DNA from: Bacteroidota bacterium
Lineage (GTDB): Bacteria > Bacteroidota > Bacteroidia > Bacteroidales > CAJPTX01
Direction: 5' to 3'
DNA: 23,431 bases
Assembly (NCBI GenBank): GCA_002748015.1
Contig: PDRH01000044.1
Coordinates: 1-23,431, forward strand
Under the pieces are notes generated by a model. It searched no databases. It was not told the origin of the DNA and saw only the letters and a list, made by a program, of their open reading frames with translations. This document shows positions 6,360-13,378 of this stretch, piece after piece. The translations under genes were made by a program, and so were the position numbers. How positions within the stretch are numbered: position 1 is the first letter of the stretch; every line of letters begins with the position of its first letter.

Positions 6360-7973
6360 CTAAGCGGGAGGGGGAACTACAACCCAGCGACCCGCCTTCC
6401 TCGACCCCTCCCGCCTGATGCGCCCAGTGGCCACCAGCTTCTGCAGATTGTAGCGAATGGTATAATCCCTAACCTGCAGCAATTCCCCGAGTTCCCGCGC
6501 CGATAGCTCCGGCCTAGCCGAAAGGGCCTCAACGATACGATCTGAAAGCGGGCGCTCAGCATCCGCCTCCCCATCTCTTTGCGGATTTATTGTACAATCC
6601 GCACCAGCATTGTCAGATAAAGGGGATTTTATTGTACAATCCGCACCAGCATTGTCAGATAAAGGGGATTTTATTGTACAATCCGCACCAGCATTATCGG
6701 ATAAAGTGCTCTTTATTCTGCACTCAGCTGCTGTATTGTTCTTTTTGACCTCTTCCCCCTCGCTGAAGCCCGGCTCCACATACCACCGGGAGGCATGCTC
6801 GATTACACGAAAAGCCGTCAGTAGCGAGGTGTCAAAGTCCGCCTTACCATTCGCATTCTCCTCTAGCTCACGATTGACACGGTACACCCCACGGCTAAAC
6901 CGGTTGACGTAACCCAAAACTTTCATGGCCTCGGCGATGGTTGGATTACGATAGTCGCTCACATTAGGAAAGTTCTCCCAGCTCACCTGCCCGTAGAGCC
7001 CCCCGGGATTCTGTATCTCGAGCCTATCATCATACTCATTGAACAGAACGGGGGCATTGCTCTGATAATCCCTATGCATCAGCGCATTCATCAGCAGCTC
7101 ACGCGTTGCCCAGTGCGGATACTTAGAAACGAGATCCTCACGCAGAGCACTCACCGGCTTCGGGCGCTTCATCGCTATGCTTGTCTGCACGAAGGCATCA
7201 AGCACGGGCAATTCACGCGCCAGATTACCCGCAAAACGATACTCATTGATAATATCATCCCCCCGATCCACCCCCGCATATCTTACGTACTGTATATAGG
7301 CCCCCGGTAGGAAGCGAGAGGGTTTCTCCGCAAAGAGTACGATGGCGGCATTGGTCGGGCAACTATGTCGCAGATCAAAGAGACCTAGCGAGGCCAACTG
7401 CTCCTCTATAGGACGTATATCCTCAGCAAGAACATCGGGTGCCACAGCATTGGGAAGGAAATCCCTACGGATAATGGCAAGGTCTAGATCCGCTAGGCTC
7501 GCCCCGAGATGCGGATGGGCATCGAAGGTTAGCGCATTGGAGATGCGGCGCTCCATCAATATCTTCTCCTCAGCCACGCTAGCAAGACTCTTCCTCGGGC
7601 CAACGCGCACCCACACCCGCCCACGATAGCGCACGGGCGGGTAGGTGGCCGGTTCTACCTCCACCACCAACACATCCCCACCAGGAAAGGAGAACTTCTC
7701 CACATGCATAACCGGCTGCGGAAGAATATTCCCGTCAGTACGGATATTCGACACGGTGAGCAGCAAACGGTCATCCACCTTCACCCCACCAATCCGACCA
7801 TCATCATTCACGCCTATCAGCAGGTAGCCGTTCTCCATCGACCCAGACAAATTATTGGAGAAGGCACAGATAGCCTCGCAGAACTTATCCATGTTTGTGG
7901 TAGAAATGGTCTTCTCTACCCTATGGTTCTCGGTCTCTACCATTAGCCGTAGCAACTGCTCTCTTCCTATCAT
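6360..7973 (-). CDS. ATP-binding regulator with AlbA_2 (Schlafen-type) and HATPase_c_4 domains
   Basis: The 537-residue protein is of the COG2865 type. The AlbA_2/Schlafen-like domain is at about 10-140 (ENHRVEKTIS, ICAFSNNLSG, GYLLIGVNDDG). The ATPase-like region is at about 200-400, with the family hallmark RELLMNALMHRDY (291-303) and the NPGG loop (322-325). A repeat-built linker (about 418-462) follows, then a C-terminal winged helix-turn-helix (about 476-520, SARELGELLQVRDYTIRYNLQKL). Such proteins are usually annotated as putative transcriptional regulators or helicases; their physiological role is poorly known. The linker is made of 14-residue units with the core SDNAGADCTIKSPL, encoded by 42-bp DNA repeats. 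It is transcribed alone from a TATCTTTGC element. No clear terminator was seen after it, so some read-through into the flavoprotein operon is possible. Confidence 0.88.
   Translation of the reverse strand: MIGREQLLRLMVETENHRVEKTISTTNMDKFCEAICAFSNNLSGSMENGYLLIGVNDDGRIGGVKVDDRLLLTVSNIRTDGNILPQPVMHVEKFSFPGGDVLVVEVEPATYPPVRYRGRVWVRVGPRKSLASVAEEKILMERRISNALTFDAHPHLGASLADLDLAIIRRDFLPNAVAPDVLAEDIRPIEEQLASLGLFDLRHSCPTNAAIVLFAEKPSRFLPGAYIQYVRYAGVDRGDDIINEYRFAGNLARELPVLDAFVQTSIAMKRPKPVSALREDLVSKYPHWATRELLMNALMHRDYQSNAPVLFNEYDDRLEIQNPGGLYGQVSWENFPNVSDYRNPTIAEAMKVLGYVNRFSRGVYRVNRELEENANGKADFDTSLLTAFRVIEHASRWYVEPGFSEGEEVKKNNTAAECRIKSTLSDNAGADCTIKSPLSDNAGADCTIKSPLSDNAGADCTINPQRDGEADAERPLSDRIVEALSARPELSARELGELLQVRDYTIRYNLQKLVATGRIRREGSRKAGRWVVVPPPA
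6586..6725 (-). repeat. In-frame 42-bp tandem repeats in the AlbA-type gene
   Basis: Three near-identical 42-bp units and one diverged unit are stacked head to tail; equivalent A residues fall at 6589, 6631, 6673 and 6715, exactly 42 bp apart. Each full unit carries the palindrome TTGTACAA. The unit is 14 codons, so gain or loss of copies keeps the frame and changes only linker length. The repeated peptide contains one Cys per unit. Confidence 0.93.
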
Positions 7974-8004
7974 AGGCTCGCTATTACCCTATAACCATTA
8001 CCCG

Positions 8005-8012
8005 CAAAGATA
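8005..8012 (-). promoter_or_regulatory. -7 promoter element of the AlbA-type gene
   Basis: The minus strand reads TATCTTTGC, matching TAnnTTTG, 31 bp upstream of the start codon. A TTTG at 8030-8033 gives a 17-bp spacer, slightly short. That TTTG overlaps the U-tract of the dnaK terminator, so the two signals share bases. Confidence 0.6.
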
Positions 8013-8030
8013 GCAACTATTCCCCCCAAC

Positions 8031-8067
8031 AAAAAGAGGCTCCCCGCAGCGAACCACGGGGAGCCTC
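8031..8067 (-). terminator. Rho-independent terminator of dnaK
   Basis: On the minus strand an 11-bp perfect stem (GAGGCTCCCCG, arms 8036-8046 and 8057-8067, 10-base loop) is followed by five T residues. It lies about 33 bp after the dnaK stop codon. Confidence 0.9.
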
Positions 8068-8099
8068 ACAACCTAAAACTACTATCCTAAACCCGACGG

Positions 8100-10001
8100 C
8101 TACTTCACCTCCTCGAAGTCCACATCCGTAACCTCGCCGTCGTCGCCACCCTGCTGGCCGCCTGCCTGACCACCAGCCTGGGGCCCCTGCTCACCACCGG
8201 CAGCACCCTGGAAGGCCTCCGGCGGCACGGCAGCCCATGCCGCATTCAGCTTCTCCACCAAGCCGTCGATGGCCGCCACGTCCTGCTTGTCGTAGGCCTC
8301 CTTCAGCTCCTTCATCGCCCCCTCGATATTGGCCTTGGCATCCGCCGGCACCTTATCGCCGAACTCCTTGAGCTGCTTCTCCGTCTGGAACACCAGGCTA
8401 TCCGCCTTGTTGAGCTTCTCCACGCGCTCCTTCGCCTCGCGGTCAGCCGCCTCGTTGGCCTTCGCCTCATCCTTCATCCGCTGGATATCCGCATCCGAAA
8501 GACCCGAAGAGGCCTCTATACGTATCTTCTGCTCCTTGCCCGTATCCTTATCCTTTGCCGATACGTTCAGGATACCGTTGGCATCGATGTCGAAGGACAC
8601 CTCGATCTGCGGCACGCCACGGGGGGCCGGACGGATACCGTCGAGCATGAAGCGCCCGAGGGTCTTGTTGTCCTTGGCCATGGGGCGCTCACCCTGCAAC
8701 ACATGAATCTCTACCGAAGGCTGGTTGTCGGCCGCGGTCGAGAAGGTCTCGCTCTTACCGATCGGAATGGTCGTGTTGGCCTCAATCAGGCGGGTGAATA
8801 CGCCCCCCATGGTCTCTATACCCAGCGACAGCGGGGTTACGTCCAGCAGCAGCACGTCCTTCACCTCACCGGTGAGCACGCCACCCTGTATGGCGGCCCC
8901 GATGGCTACCACCTCGTCCGGGTTAACGCTCTTGTTGGGCTGCTTGCCGAAGAACTTCTGCACAACCTCCTGGATAGCAGGGATACGCGTCGATCCACCC
9001 ACCAGGATTACCTCATCAATCTCGCTGGCCGTTACGCCTGCGTCCTGCAGCGCCTTGCGGCAGGGTTCGAGGGTCGCCTGGATGAGGCTATCAGCCAGCT
9101 TCTCGAAATGCGCACGCGTGAGCTTCTTGACCAGGTGCTTAGGCACGCCGTCCACCGGCATAATGTAGGGGAGGTTCACCTCGGTCTCGCTGCTCGAGGA
9201 GAGCTCTATCTTCGCCTTCTCGGCCGCCTCCTTCAGACGCTGCAGCGCCATCGGGTCCTTCCGCAGGTCAATGCCCTCATCCTTCATGAACTCCTCGGCC
9301 AGCCAGGTGATGATTACCTGATCGAAGTCATCCCCCCCCAGGTGCGTGTCACCGTTGGTTGACTTCACCTCGAAGAGACCATCAGACAGCTCGAGAATGG
9401 AGATATCAAAGGTACCCCCACCGAGGTCAAACACGGCCACCTTCTCCTCCTTGTCCTGCTTATCGAGGCCGTAGGCCAGAGCTGCCGCCGTAGGCTCGTT
9501 GATGATGCGGCGCACCGTTAGCCCTGCAATCTCCCCGGCCTCCTTGGTGGCCTGGCGCTGGCTGTCGCTGAAGTAGGCCGGTACCGTAATCACCGCCTCG
9601 CTCACCTCCTGCCCCAGGAAGTCCTCGGCCGTCTTCTTCATCTTCTGCAGGATCATGGCCGAAATCTCCTGTGCTGAGTACAGGCGCCCATCCACGTCCA
9701 CGCGGGGGGTATCATTGTCTCCCTTGGCCACCTTGTAGGGTACGCGGGCAATCTCCTTGGACATCTGCGAGTAGGTCTCCCCCATGAAACGCTTGATCGA
9801 GAAGATCGTCCGCTCCGGGTTCGTGATGGCCTGGCGCTTGGCCGGCTCGCCCACCTTGCGCTCGCCGCCATCCACGAAGGCCACGACGGAGGGGGTCGTA
9901 CGCTTCCCCTCGCTGTTGGTAATCACTATGGGCTCGTTGCCCTCCATGACCGACACGCAGGAGTTCGTGGTGCCGAGGTCTATGCCAATTATCTTGCTCA
10001 T
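8100..10001 (-). CDS. dnaK: Hsp70 chaperone DnaK
   Basis: The 633-residue cytosolic Hsp70 folds and disaggregates proteins in an ATP cycle with DnaJ and GrpE. MSKIIGIDLGTTNSCV is the phosphate-1 motif, DLGGGTFD the phosphate-2 motif and GGSTRIPAIQ the adenosine-binding segment. The hydrophobic linker DVLLLDVTPLSLG joins the ATPase to the substrate domain, followed by the helical lid. The tail is Gly/Gln-rich and ends in DVDFEEVK. The frame is open 25 codons upstream, but the MSKIIG start is universal in the family and has an AGGAG sequence 9 bases before it, one of few Shine-Dalgarno-like sites here. grpE and dnaJ are not adjacent. No CIRCE element is visible upstream, so HrcA control is unlikely. 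Confidence 0.98.
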   Translation of the reverse strand: MSKIIGIDLGTTNSCVSVMEGNEPIVITNSEGKRTTPSVVAFVDGGERKVGEPAKRQAITNPERTIFSIKRFMGETYSQMSKEIARVPYKVAKGDNDTPRVDVDGRLYSAQEISAMILQKMKKTAEDFLGQEVSEAVITVPAYFSDSQRQATKEAGEIAGLTVRRIINEPTAAALAYGLDKQDKEEKVAVFDLGGGTFDISILELSDGLFEVKSTNGDTHLGGDDFDQVIITWLAEEFMKDEGIDLRKDPMALQRLKEAAEKAKIELSSSSETEVNLPYIMPVDGVPKHLVKKLTRAHFEKLADSLIQATLEPCRKALQDAGVTASEIDEVILVGGSTRIPAIQEVVQKFFGKQPNKSVNPDEVVAIGAAIQGGVLTGEVKDVLLLDVTPLSLGIETMGGVFTRLIEANTTIPIGKSETFSTAADNQPSVEIHVLQGERPMAKDNKTLGRFMLDGIRPAPRGVPQIEVSFDIDANGILNVSAKDKDTGKEQKIRIEASSGLSDADIQRMKDEAKANEAADREAKERVEKLNKADSLVFQTEKQLKEFGDKVPADAKANIEGAMKELKEAYDKQDVAAIDGLVEKLNAAWAAVPPEAFQGAAGGEQGPQAGGQAGGQQGGDDGEVTDVDFEEVK

Positions 10002-10024
10002 TATGGTGTCTCCTAGTTTAAGTT

Positions 10025-10057
10025 CAAAATCTAGCTGTTCGCCACTACAGTAGCAAC
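10025..10057 (-). promoter_or_regulatory. Tentative dnaK promoter
   Basis: The minus strand has TAGATTTTG (10025-10033), one base longer than TAnnTTTG, and GTTG (10054-10057) 20 bp further upstream where TTTG would be expected. The divergence from the consensus could mean a weaker or alternative-sigma promoter. This is a guess from spacing and partial matches. Confidence 0.3.
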
Positions 10058-10275
10058 TGGCATGCCACAATCGCAAGCCATGCGACGCATGCCATATTGT
10101 CAGCTATCATCCACGCCATCCCAACCCGTCTGGGCTATTCCGACAGGGCTTACGGACGGCAGGCTATAGATAGAAAAGCGGGGACATATGGCCAGGTTGG
10201 CATAACAACGCAATGCATGCCTAGCTAAGCTTCGCAACGGATAGACACCGCATACCTAGACGTTTCACCCAAGCC

Positions 10276-10333
10276 CCGCCTAGGGGGCCGCTCCGTATTT
10301 CTCCGGAGAAATACGGAGCGGCCCCCTAGGCGG
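10276..10333. repeat. 58-bp perfect palindrome
   Basis: The left arm 10276-10304 is the exact reverse complement of 10305-10333, with no loop bases (centre TTCTCC|GGAGAA). Outer parts are GC-rich (CCTAGGGGGCCGCTCCG) and the inner part reads TATTTCTCC. It lies between divergent genes, about 18 bp upstream of the kbl promoter region, with no T-run after either arm, so it is not an ordinary terminator for either flanking gene. Confidence 0.97.
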
Positions 10334-10350
10334 ATAGCGGCTGGAACTAC

Positions 10351-10372
10351 TTTGATATTTCCCCTATATTTG
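10351..10372 (+). promoter_or_regulatory. Probable kbl promoter
   Basis: TATATTTG (10365-10372) matches the -7 consensus TAnnTTTG and lies 48 bp before the kbl start codon. A TTTG at 10351-10354 is only 10 bp upstream of it, shorter than the usual spacing. This is the only well-matching -7 box in the window not followed by C. Confidence 0.5.
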
Positions 10373-10420
10373 TGGGGTAAAGAGAAGAAGCAGAAATCTA
10401 CTCAACAAAACCAAGGCATT

Positions 10421-11608
10421 ATGTACGGAAAGATGAAGGACTTCCTAGCCCAAGAGCTGGCTAGCATAGAAGAGGCCGGTCTATACAAGCACGAGCGGCA
10501 GATTGTCACGCCACAAGGGCCGAGAATAGATGTCAGCACGGGCGAGCAGGTGCTAAACTTCTGTGCCAACAACTACTTAGGCCTATCAGACAGCCCGCAG
10601 GTAATTCAGGCGGCCAAGGCAACCATGGACTCCCACGGCTACGGGATGTCCTCGGTGCGCTTCATCTGCGGGACGCAGGATATACACCGTGAGCTAGAGC
10701 AGGCCATTGCCGACTACTTCGGGCTGGACGACAGCATTCTCTACGTGGCCTGCTTCGATGCCAATGGCGGAGTATTCGAGCCGCTCTTCGGCGAGGAGGA
10801 TGCTATTATTTCCGATGCGCTCAACCACGCCTCCATCATAGACGGCGTACGGCTCTGCAAGGCTAAGCGCTACCGATACGCCAATGCCGACATGGGGGAG
10901 CTTGAGGCCTGCCTACAGAAGGCACAGGAGCAACGCTTCCGGGTCATCGTTACGGATGGAGTATTCAGCATGGACGGGAACGTCGCCCCGCTGGACAGGA
11001 TATGCGCGCTGGCCGAACAGTACGATGCGCTGGTAATGGTGGACGAGAGCCACTCGGCCGGGGTAGTGGGTACTACTGGACGCGGTGTCACCGAGCTATA
11101 CGACCTACGGGGTAAGGTGGACATCATAACGGGAACGCTGGGTAAGTCCTTCGGCGGGGGCTGCGGAGGCTTCACCGTGGCGCGGCAGGAGATAGTGGAT
11201 CTACTACGCCAACGCTCGCGTCCCTACCTCTTCTCCAACTCTGTACCCCCGCCAGTGGTCGGGGCCAGCCTAGAGGTCTTTCGCATGCTAAAGGAGAACA
11301 ACGACCCGCATACGAAGCTCATGGAGAACACCGAGTACTTCCGCAGCAAAATGCTGGCCGCAGGCTTCGACATCAAACCCTCGCAATCTGCCATCCTAGC
11401 CGTTATGCTCTACGACGCCAAGCTCTCGCAGGACATGGCCCGCGACCTACTGAGGGAGGGGATCTACGTTACGGGCTTCTACTACCCCGTTGTACCGAAG
11501 GGCGAGGCGCGCATCCGGGTGCAGGTATCGGCTGCCCATAAACGCGAACACCTCGACCGTTGCGTAGAGGCCTTTGTAAAAGTAGGGAAGAGATACGGAG
11601 TAGTGTAG
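10421..11608 (+). CDS. kbl: Glycine C-acetyltransferase (2-amino-3-ketobutyrate CoA ligase)
   Basis: The 395-residue PLP enzyme of the alpha-oxoamine synthase family interconverts glycine plus acetyl-CoA and 2-amino-3-ketobutyrate, the second step of threonine catabolism. The PLP lysine is Lys242 in GTLGKSFGGG. DESHSAGVVG (208-217) carries the conserved Asp and His of the cofactor site, and NYLGL (51-55) is the family N-terminal motif. MYGKMKDFLAQEL is the typical start, and length matches the family. An in-frame ATG 69 bp upstream is rejected because the promoter -7 box lies between the two. No threonine dehydrogenase gene is adjacent. Related CAI-1 or sphingolipid synthases (serine palmitoyltransferase) share the fold, but overall sequence fits Kbl best. 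Confidence 0.93.
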   Translation: MYGKMKDFLAQELASIEEAGLYKHERQIVTPQGPRIDVSTGEQVLNFCANNYLGLSDSPQVIQAAKATMDSHGYGMSSVRFICGTQDIHRELEQAIADYFGLDDSILYVACFDANGGVFEPLFGEEDAIISDALNHASIIDGVRLCKAKRYRYANADMGELEACLQKAQEQRFRVIVTDGVFSMDGNVAPLDRICALAEQYDALVMVDESHSAGVVGTTGRGVTELYDLRGKVDIITGTLGKSFGGGCGGFTVARQEIVDLLRQRSRPYLFSNSVPPPVVGASLEVFRMLKENNDPHTKLMENTEYFRSKMLAAGFDIKPSQSAILAVMLYDAKLSQDMARDLLREGIYVTGFYYPVVPKGEARIRVQVSAAHKREHLDRCVEAFVKVGKRYGVV

Positions 11609-11793
11609 CCAGTAGACAACCAGCCGTAGTAAGTACGCTAGCAGACGCACTAGCTCGAATTGCTGGCTAAAGAAGTAAGCCTACTGCCTGGGGGTAAGCC
11701 CTGCCCCTAGGCTGTAGGCTTCTGCTTAAGAGGTGGTGCCCGTGAGGCTTACCAGTATAACACCGGCGCTACCATCCGGATGAGGAGGCACAA

Positions 11794-11877
11794 ATGCAAC
11801 AATCCGGGCAACACCTCAACAGGGCGAATCTACAAGCCGGGCAAAACATGTACGCTGGGGTCAAACAAAATGGATGA
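11794..11877 (+). CDS. Possible 27-codon small ORF
   Basis: ATG follows a perfect AGGAGG by 5 bases, unusual for Bacteroidota where such sites are rare. The peptide starts MQQSGQHLNRANLQ and is Gln/Asn/Gly-rich, with no recognisable family. The DNA under it has two related words (AATCCGGGCAA and AAGCCGGGCAA) and takes part in the predicted stem with 11731-11742. It could be chance, and the ribosome-site match is the only positive evidence. Confidence 0.15.
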   Translation: MQQSGQHLNRANLQAGQNMYAGVKQNG

Positions 11878-12021
11878 TTCCCGCAGATTTCAGAGGGTCT
11901 TAGCACCTACACCCAACCTTTATAATGGCTATAATTAGCCCGTAAAACACTCAAAAATAGGTTGTTATTTCCCTTTTTCAATTCGGAATAAACCTATATA
12001 GATTTCTGGGGCGTTGTATTC

Positions 12022-12052
12022 TTTGCCAGTGTATGAAATCCCACTACCTTTG
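12022..12052 (+). promoter_or_regulatory. Consensus Bacteroidota promoter
   Basis: TTTG (12022-12025), a 19-bp spacer, then TACCTTTG (12045-12052) followed by C: an exact match to TTTG-N19-21-TAnnTTTG. It lies 27 bp before the start codon at 12080 and rules out the in-frame upstream ATG at 12014. Confidence 0.88.
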
Positions 12053-12079
12053 CTCTTGGAAACGAAAGGGACAGAAGAT

Positions 12080-12388
12080 ATGGCGAGCATCAAGGATTTG
12101 AAGAAGGACGTAAGCAAGGCGCTTGGTCAGCATGCGAATGACTGCTACATAGTAGATTTCGTGCTGGGTCAGGACAGCGATGAGGTGGGGGATCTCTACT
12201 CTGAGACCTACGCCAAGGCTGAAGAGCTTTTTGGGCGCATCAACGCTTACCCGCGCGAAAAGGGGGCCGAGGGGCGTAAGGCGCGTAAAGTCTACTTCAA
12301 AGAGCTAGAGCAGCAGTTCCAGGAGCTCTTCGATGCGCAGGCAGACAAGCTTATCGCCATGGTAGAGAAGGCCTCGGAGGAAGAGTAG
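12080..12388 (+). CDS. Small acidic protein of unknown function
   Basis: This 102-residue, highly charged, probably all-helical soluble protein starts MASIKDLKKDVSKALGQHAN and ends EKASEEE. There is no signal peptide, membrane segment or metal motif. It resembles short hypothetical proteins seen next to housekeeping genes in Bacteroidales, but I cannot name a family. It is a single-gene unit: the window's best promoter is directly upstream and two terminator hairpins follow the stop. That suggests strong, insulated expression. The sequence YPREKGAEGRKARKVYF in the middle is basic and might contact nucleic acid or ribosome, which is speculation. Confidence 0.8.
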   Translation: MASIKDLKKDVSKALGQHANDCYIVDFVLGQDSDEVGDLYSETYAKAEELFGRINAYPREKGAEGRKARKVYFKELEQQFQELFDAQADKLIAMVEKASEEE

Positions 12389-12398
12389 AACAGCTTTG

Positions 12399-12453
12399 GG
12401 CGGGAGGGGTGCTTCCCTTTGGGATAGCACCGCGGTGGGCCTCCCGCCTTTTT
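12399..12453 (+). terminator. Rho-independent terminator (first of two)
   Basis: GGCGGGAGG (12399-12407) pairs perfectly with CCTCCCGCC (12440-12448) and is followed by five T residues. The loop contains a second small stem, GGTGC/GCACC. Confidence 0.88.
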
Positions 12454-12458
12454 CATAG

Positions 12459-12494
12459 AGAGGGCAGATGCTAGGGCATCTGCCCTCTTCTTTT
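12459..12494 (+). terminator. Second tandem hairpin terminator
   Basis: A 13-bp perfect stem AGAGGGCAGATGC (12459-12471 with 12476-12488), 4-base loop TAGG, is followed by the T-rich TCTTTT. It starts 6 bp after the first terminator. Confidence 0.7.
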
Positions 12495-12648
12495 GGTTGG
12501 GGGGGACGAATGTCGGGACTTATGCCTTGCATTAAGGCGCATAGCCCACACGAACCCACTGGGGCTCGCCGCTAATACCTGTACTGCCTTTTGTAAGGTA
12601 GCTGGGGGATATAGCGATTTTCTCTATGCCCCTCGAAAATGAAAGAGT

Positions 12649-13251
12649 CTAGTGGTCGCACTGGCAACCCTCGTCGCCTTCCGTAGCGCTGCGCTTGGCC
12701 TCCCGCTGGGCGTTGGCCGCCTGCTGGTATGCCTGGGCAGCCAGAGAACCCATCTCCTGGATAAACACCCTATTCTCCTCGGGGAGCTTCTCATTGCCCA
12801 GCTCCTTGATGCGCTTTACCACCCCCTTTAGCACCTCTGGCCTAGCATACTCCATCGCAACTTCTAGGGCAGTGACGGACTCGACGACAACCTGTAGGCT
12901 GGGAGAGGCCAGCTGCTCGGTAAAATAGCCGATAAGGGGGGAGAAGTCCATGGAGTTCTGCCAGCAGATGGAGATTAGGCTCGCCTGTAGCTCCGCAGGG
13001 AGTTTCCCCTCGATGAGGCGTTGCTCTATAGCGGGGATAAGAGCGGTATACTTGGCGTCGACGAGTAGCCTGAGGATTTCATGGCGAACCTCCTCCTCGG
13101 TCTGCAACAGGCAAAAGGTCTCCAGCAGGGGGGCAATATGCTCTGGGTCCTCGCCCTCCCGCACCTTGGCAATAGCCCCCAGCTGCATCTCAGGTATTCC
13201 GGACTGCAGGGCCCGCTGGATTTCGGTGGTATTCTTCTTATTCTGGGTCAT
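12649..13251 (-). CDS. HEAT-repeat-like protein with Cys/His tail
   Basis: The 200-residue soluble, mostly helical protein shows paired helices spaced like HEAT/ARM repeats (for example LGAIAKVREGEDPEHIAPLL, then EVRHEILRLLVDAKYTALI, then LQVVVESVTALEVAMEYA), starting near residue 22. HEAT scaffolds bind protein partners; no enzyme motif is visible. The last residues are EGDEGCQCDH, a short cluster of two Cys, Asp and His that might bind a metal. The N-terminus MTQNKKNTTEIQRALQSG has no signal peptide. The gene starts 85 bp from its -7 element, which overlaps the promoter of the divergent plsY. I do not recognise a named family. Confidence 0.78.
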   Translation of the reverse strand: MTQNKKNTTEIQRALQSGIPEMQLGAIAKVREGEDPEHIAPLLETFCLLQTEEEVRHEILRLLVDAKYTALIPAIEQRLIEGKLPAELQASLISICWQNSMDFSPLIGYFTEQLASPSLQVVVESVTALEVAMEYARPEVLKGVVKRIKELGNEKLPEENRVFIQEMGSLAAQAYQQAANAQREAKRSATEGDEGCQCDH

Positions 13252-13336
13252 AGCTAGAGCTTATGGAAATTGCCAAAGCGGTTGGCCTTGGCCTACATTT
13301 GGATGGCGTGAATCCGCCCCTGGTGTTTTCAGAACG

Positions 13337-13344
13337 CAAAAATA
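13337..13344 (-). promoter_or_regulatory. -7 element of the HEAT-like gene
   Basis: The minus strand reads TATTTTTGC, matching TAnnTTTG. It lies only 3 bp from the divergent plsY -7 box, so polymerases could not occupy both at once. Confidence 0.55.
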
Positions 13345-13347
13345 GTG

Positions 13348-13355
13348 TATTTTTG
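13348..13355 (+). promoter_or_regulatory. -7 element of plsY
   Basis: TATTTTTG, followed by C, lies 23 bp before the plsY start codon and matches TAnnTTTG. The upstream TTTT at 13326-13329 (18-bp spacer) could serve as an imperfect -33 box. Confidence 0.6.
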
Positions 13356-13378
13356 CTACGAATCAGTCAAGTACAGAG

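Larger units (their letters stand above)
10002..10420. other. Divergent intergenic region between dnaK and kbl
   Basis: This gap contains no plausible gene. It holds the tentative dnaK promoter, the 58-bp palindrome and the kbl promoter. A small palindrome ATGCGACGCAT (around 10081-10091) and several ATGC-rich words are also present without clear meaning. The roughly 190 bases between the dnaK promoter and the large palindrome are otherwise featureless to me. Confidence 0.6.
11609..12079. other. Noncoding stretch after kbl with RNA-like structure
   Basis: No ordinary gene is visible. The first half is GC-rich and can fold. One hairpin (11677-11721) has nested arms AAGCCTAC/GTAGGCTT, GCCT/AGGC and GGGG/CCCC. 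A longer-range stem pairs AGGTGGTGCCCG (11731-11742) with CGGGCAACACCT (11805-11816), with one mismatch. The second half from about 11880 is AT-rich and leads to the promoter of the next gene. Neither hairpin is followed by a T-run. Confidence 0.5.

Noticed and set aside
6586..6725. CRISPR array
   Set aside because: Units abut without unique spacers and encode an in-frame protein repeat.
8703..9362. Long antisense open frame of 219 codons opposite dnaK
   Set aside because: It is a shadow of codon bias in the conserved dnaK gene; the peptide has no recognisable domain.
9407..9414. TACCTTTG on the minus strand as an internal promoter
   Set aside because: It lies inside dnaK, is not followed by C and has no gene start just downstream; likely chance.
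10276..10333. The palindrome as a terminator of dnaK or kbl
   Set aside because: It lies upstream of both genes and has no T-run on either side.
10002..10420. CIRCE heat-shock operator upstream of dnaK
   Set aside because: No TTAGCACTC-N9-GAGTGCTAA or close variant is present.
11630..11671. Possible tmRNA tag region (TACGCTAGCAG followed later by an in-frame TAA)
   Set aside because: The peptide would be wrong for a tag (no ...ALAA before the stop), and no tmRNA acceptor ends or T-loop are present; the 5' part would have to lie inside kbl.
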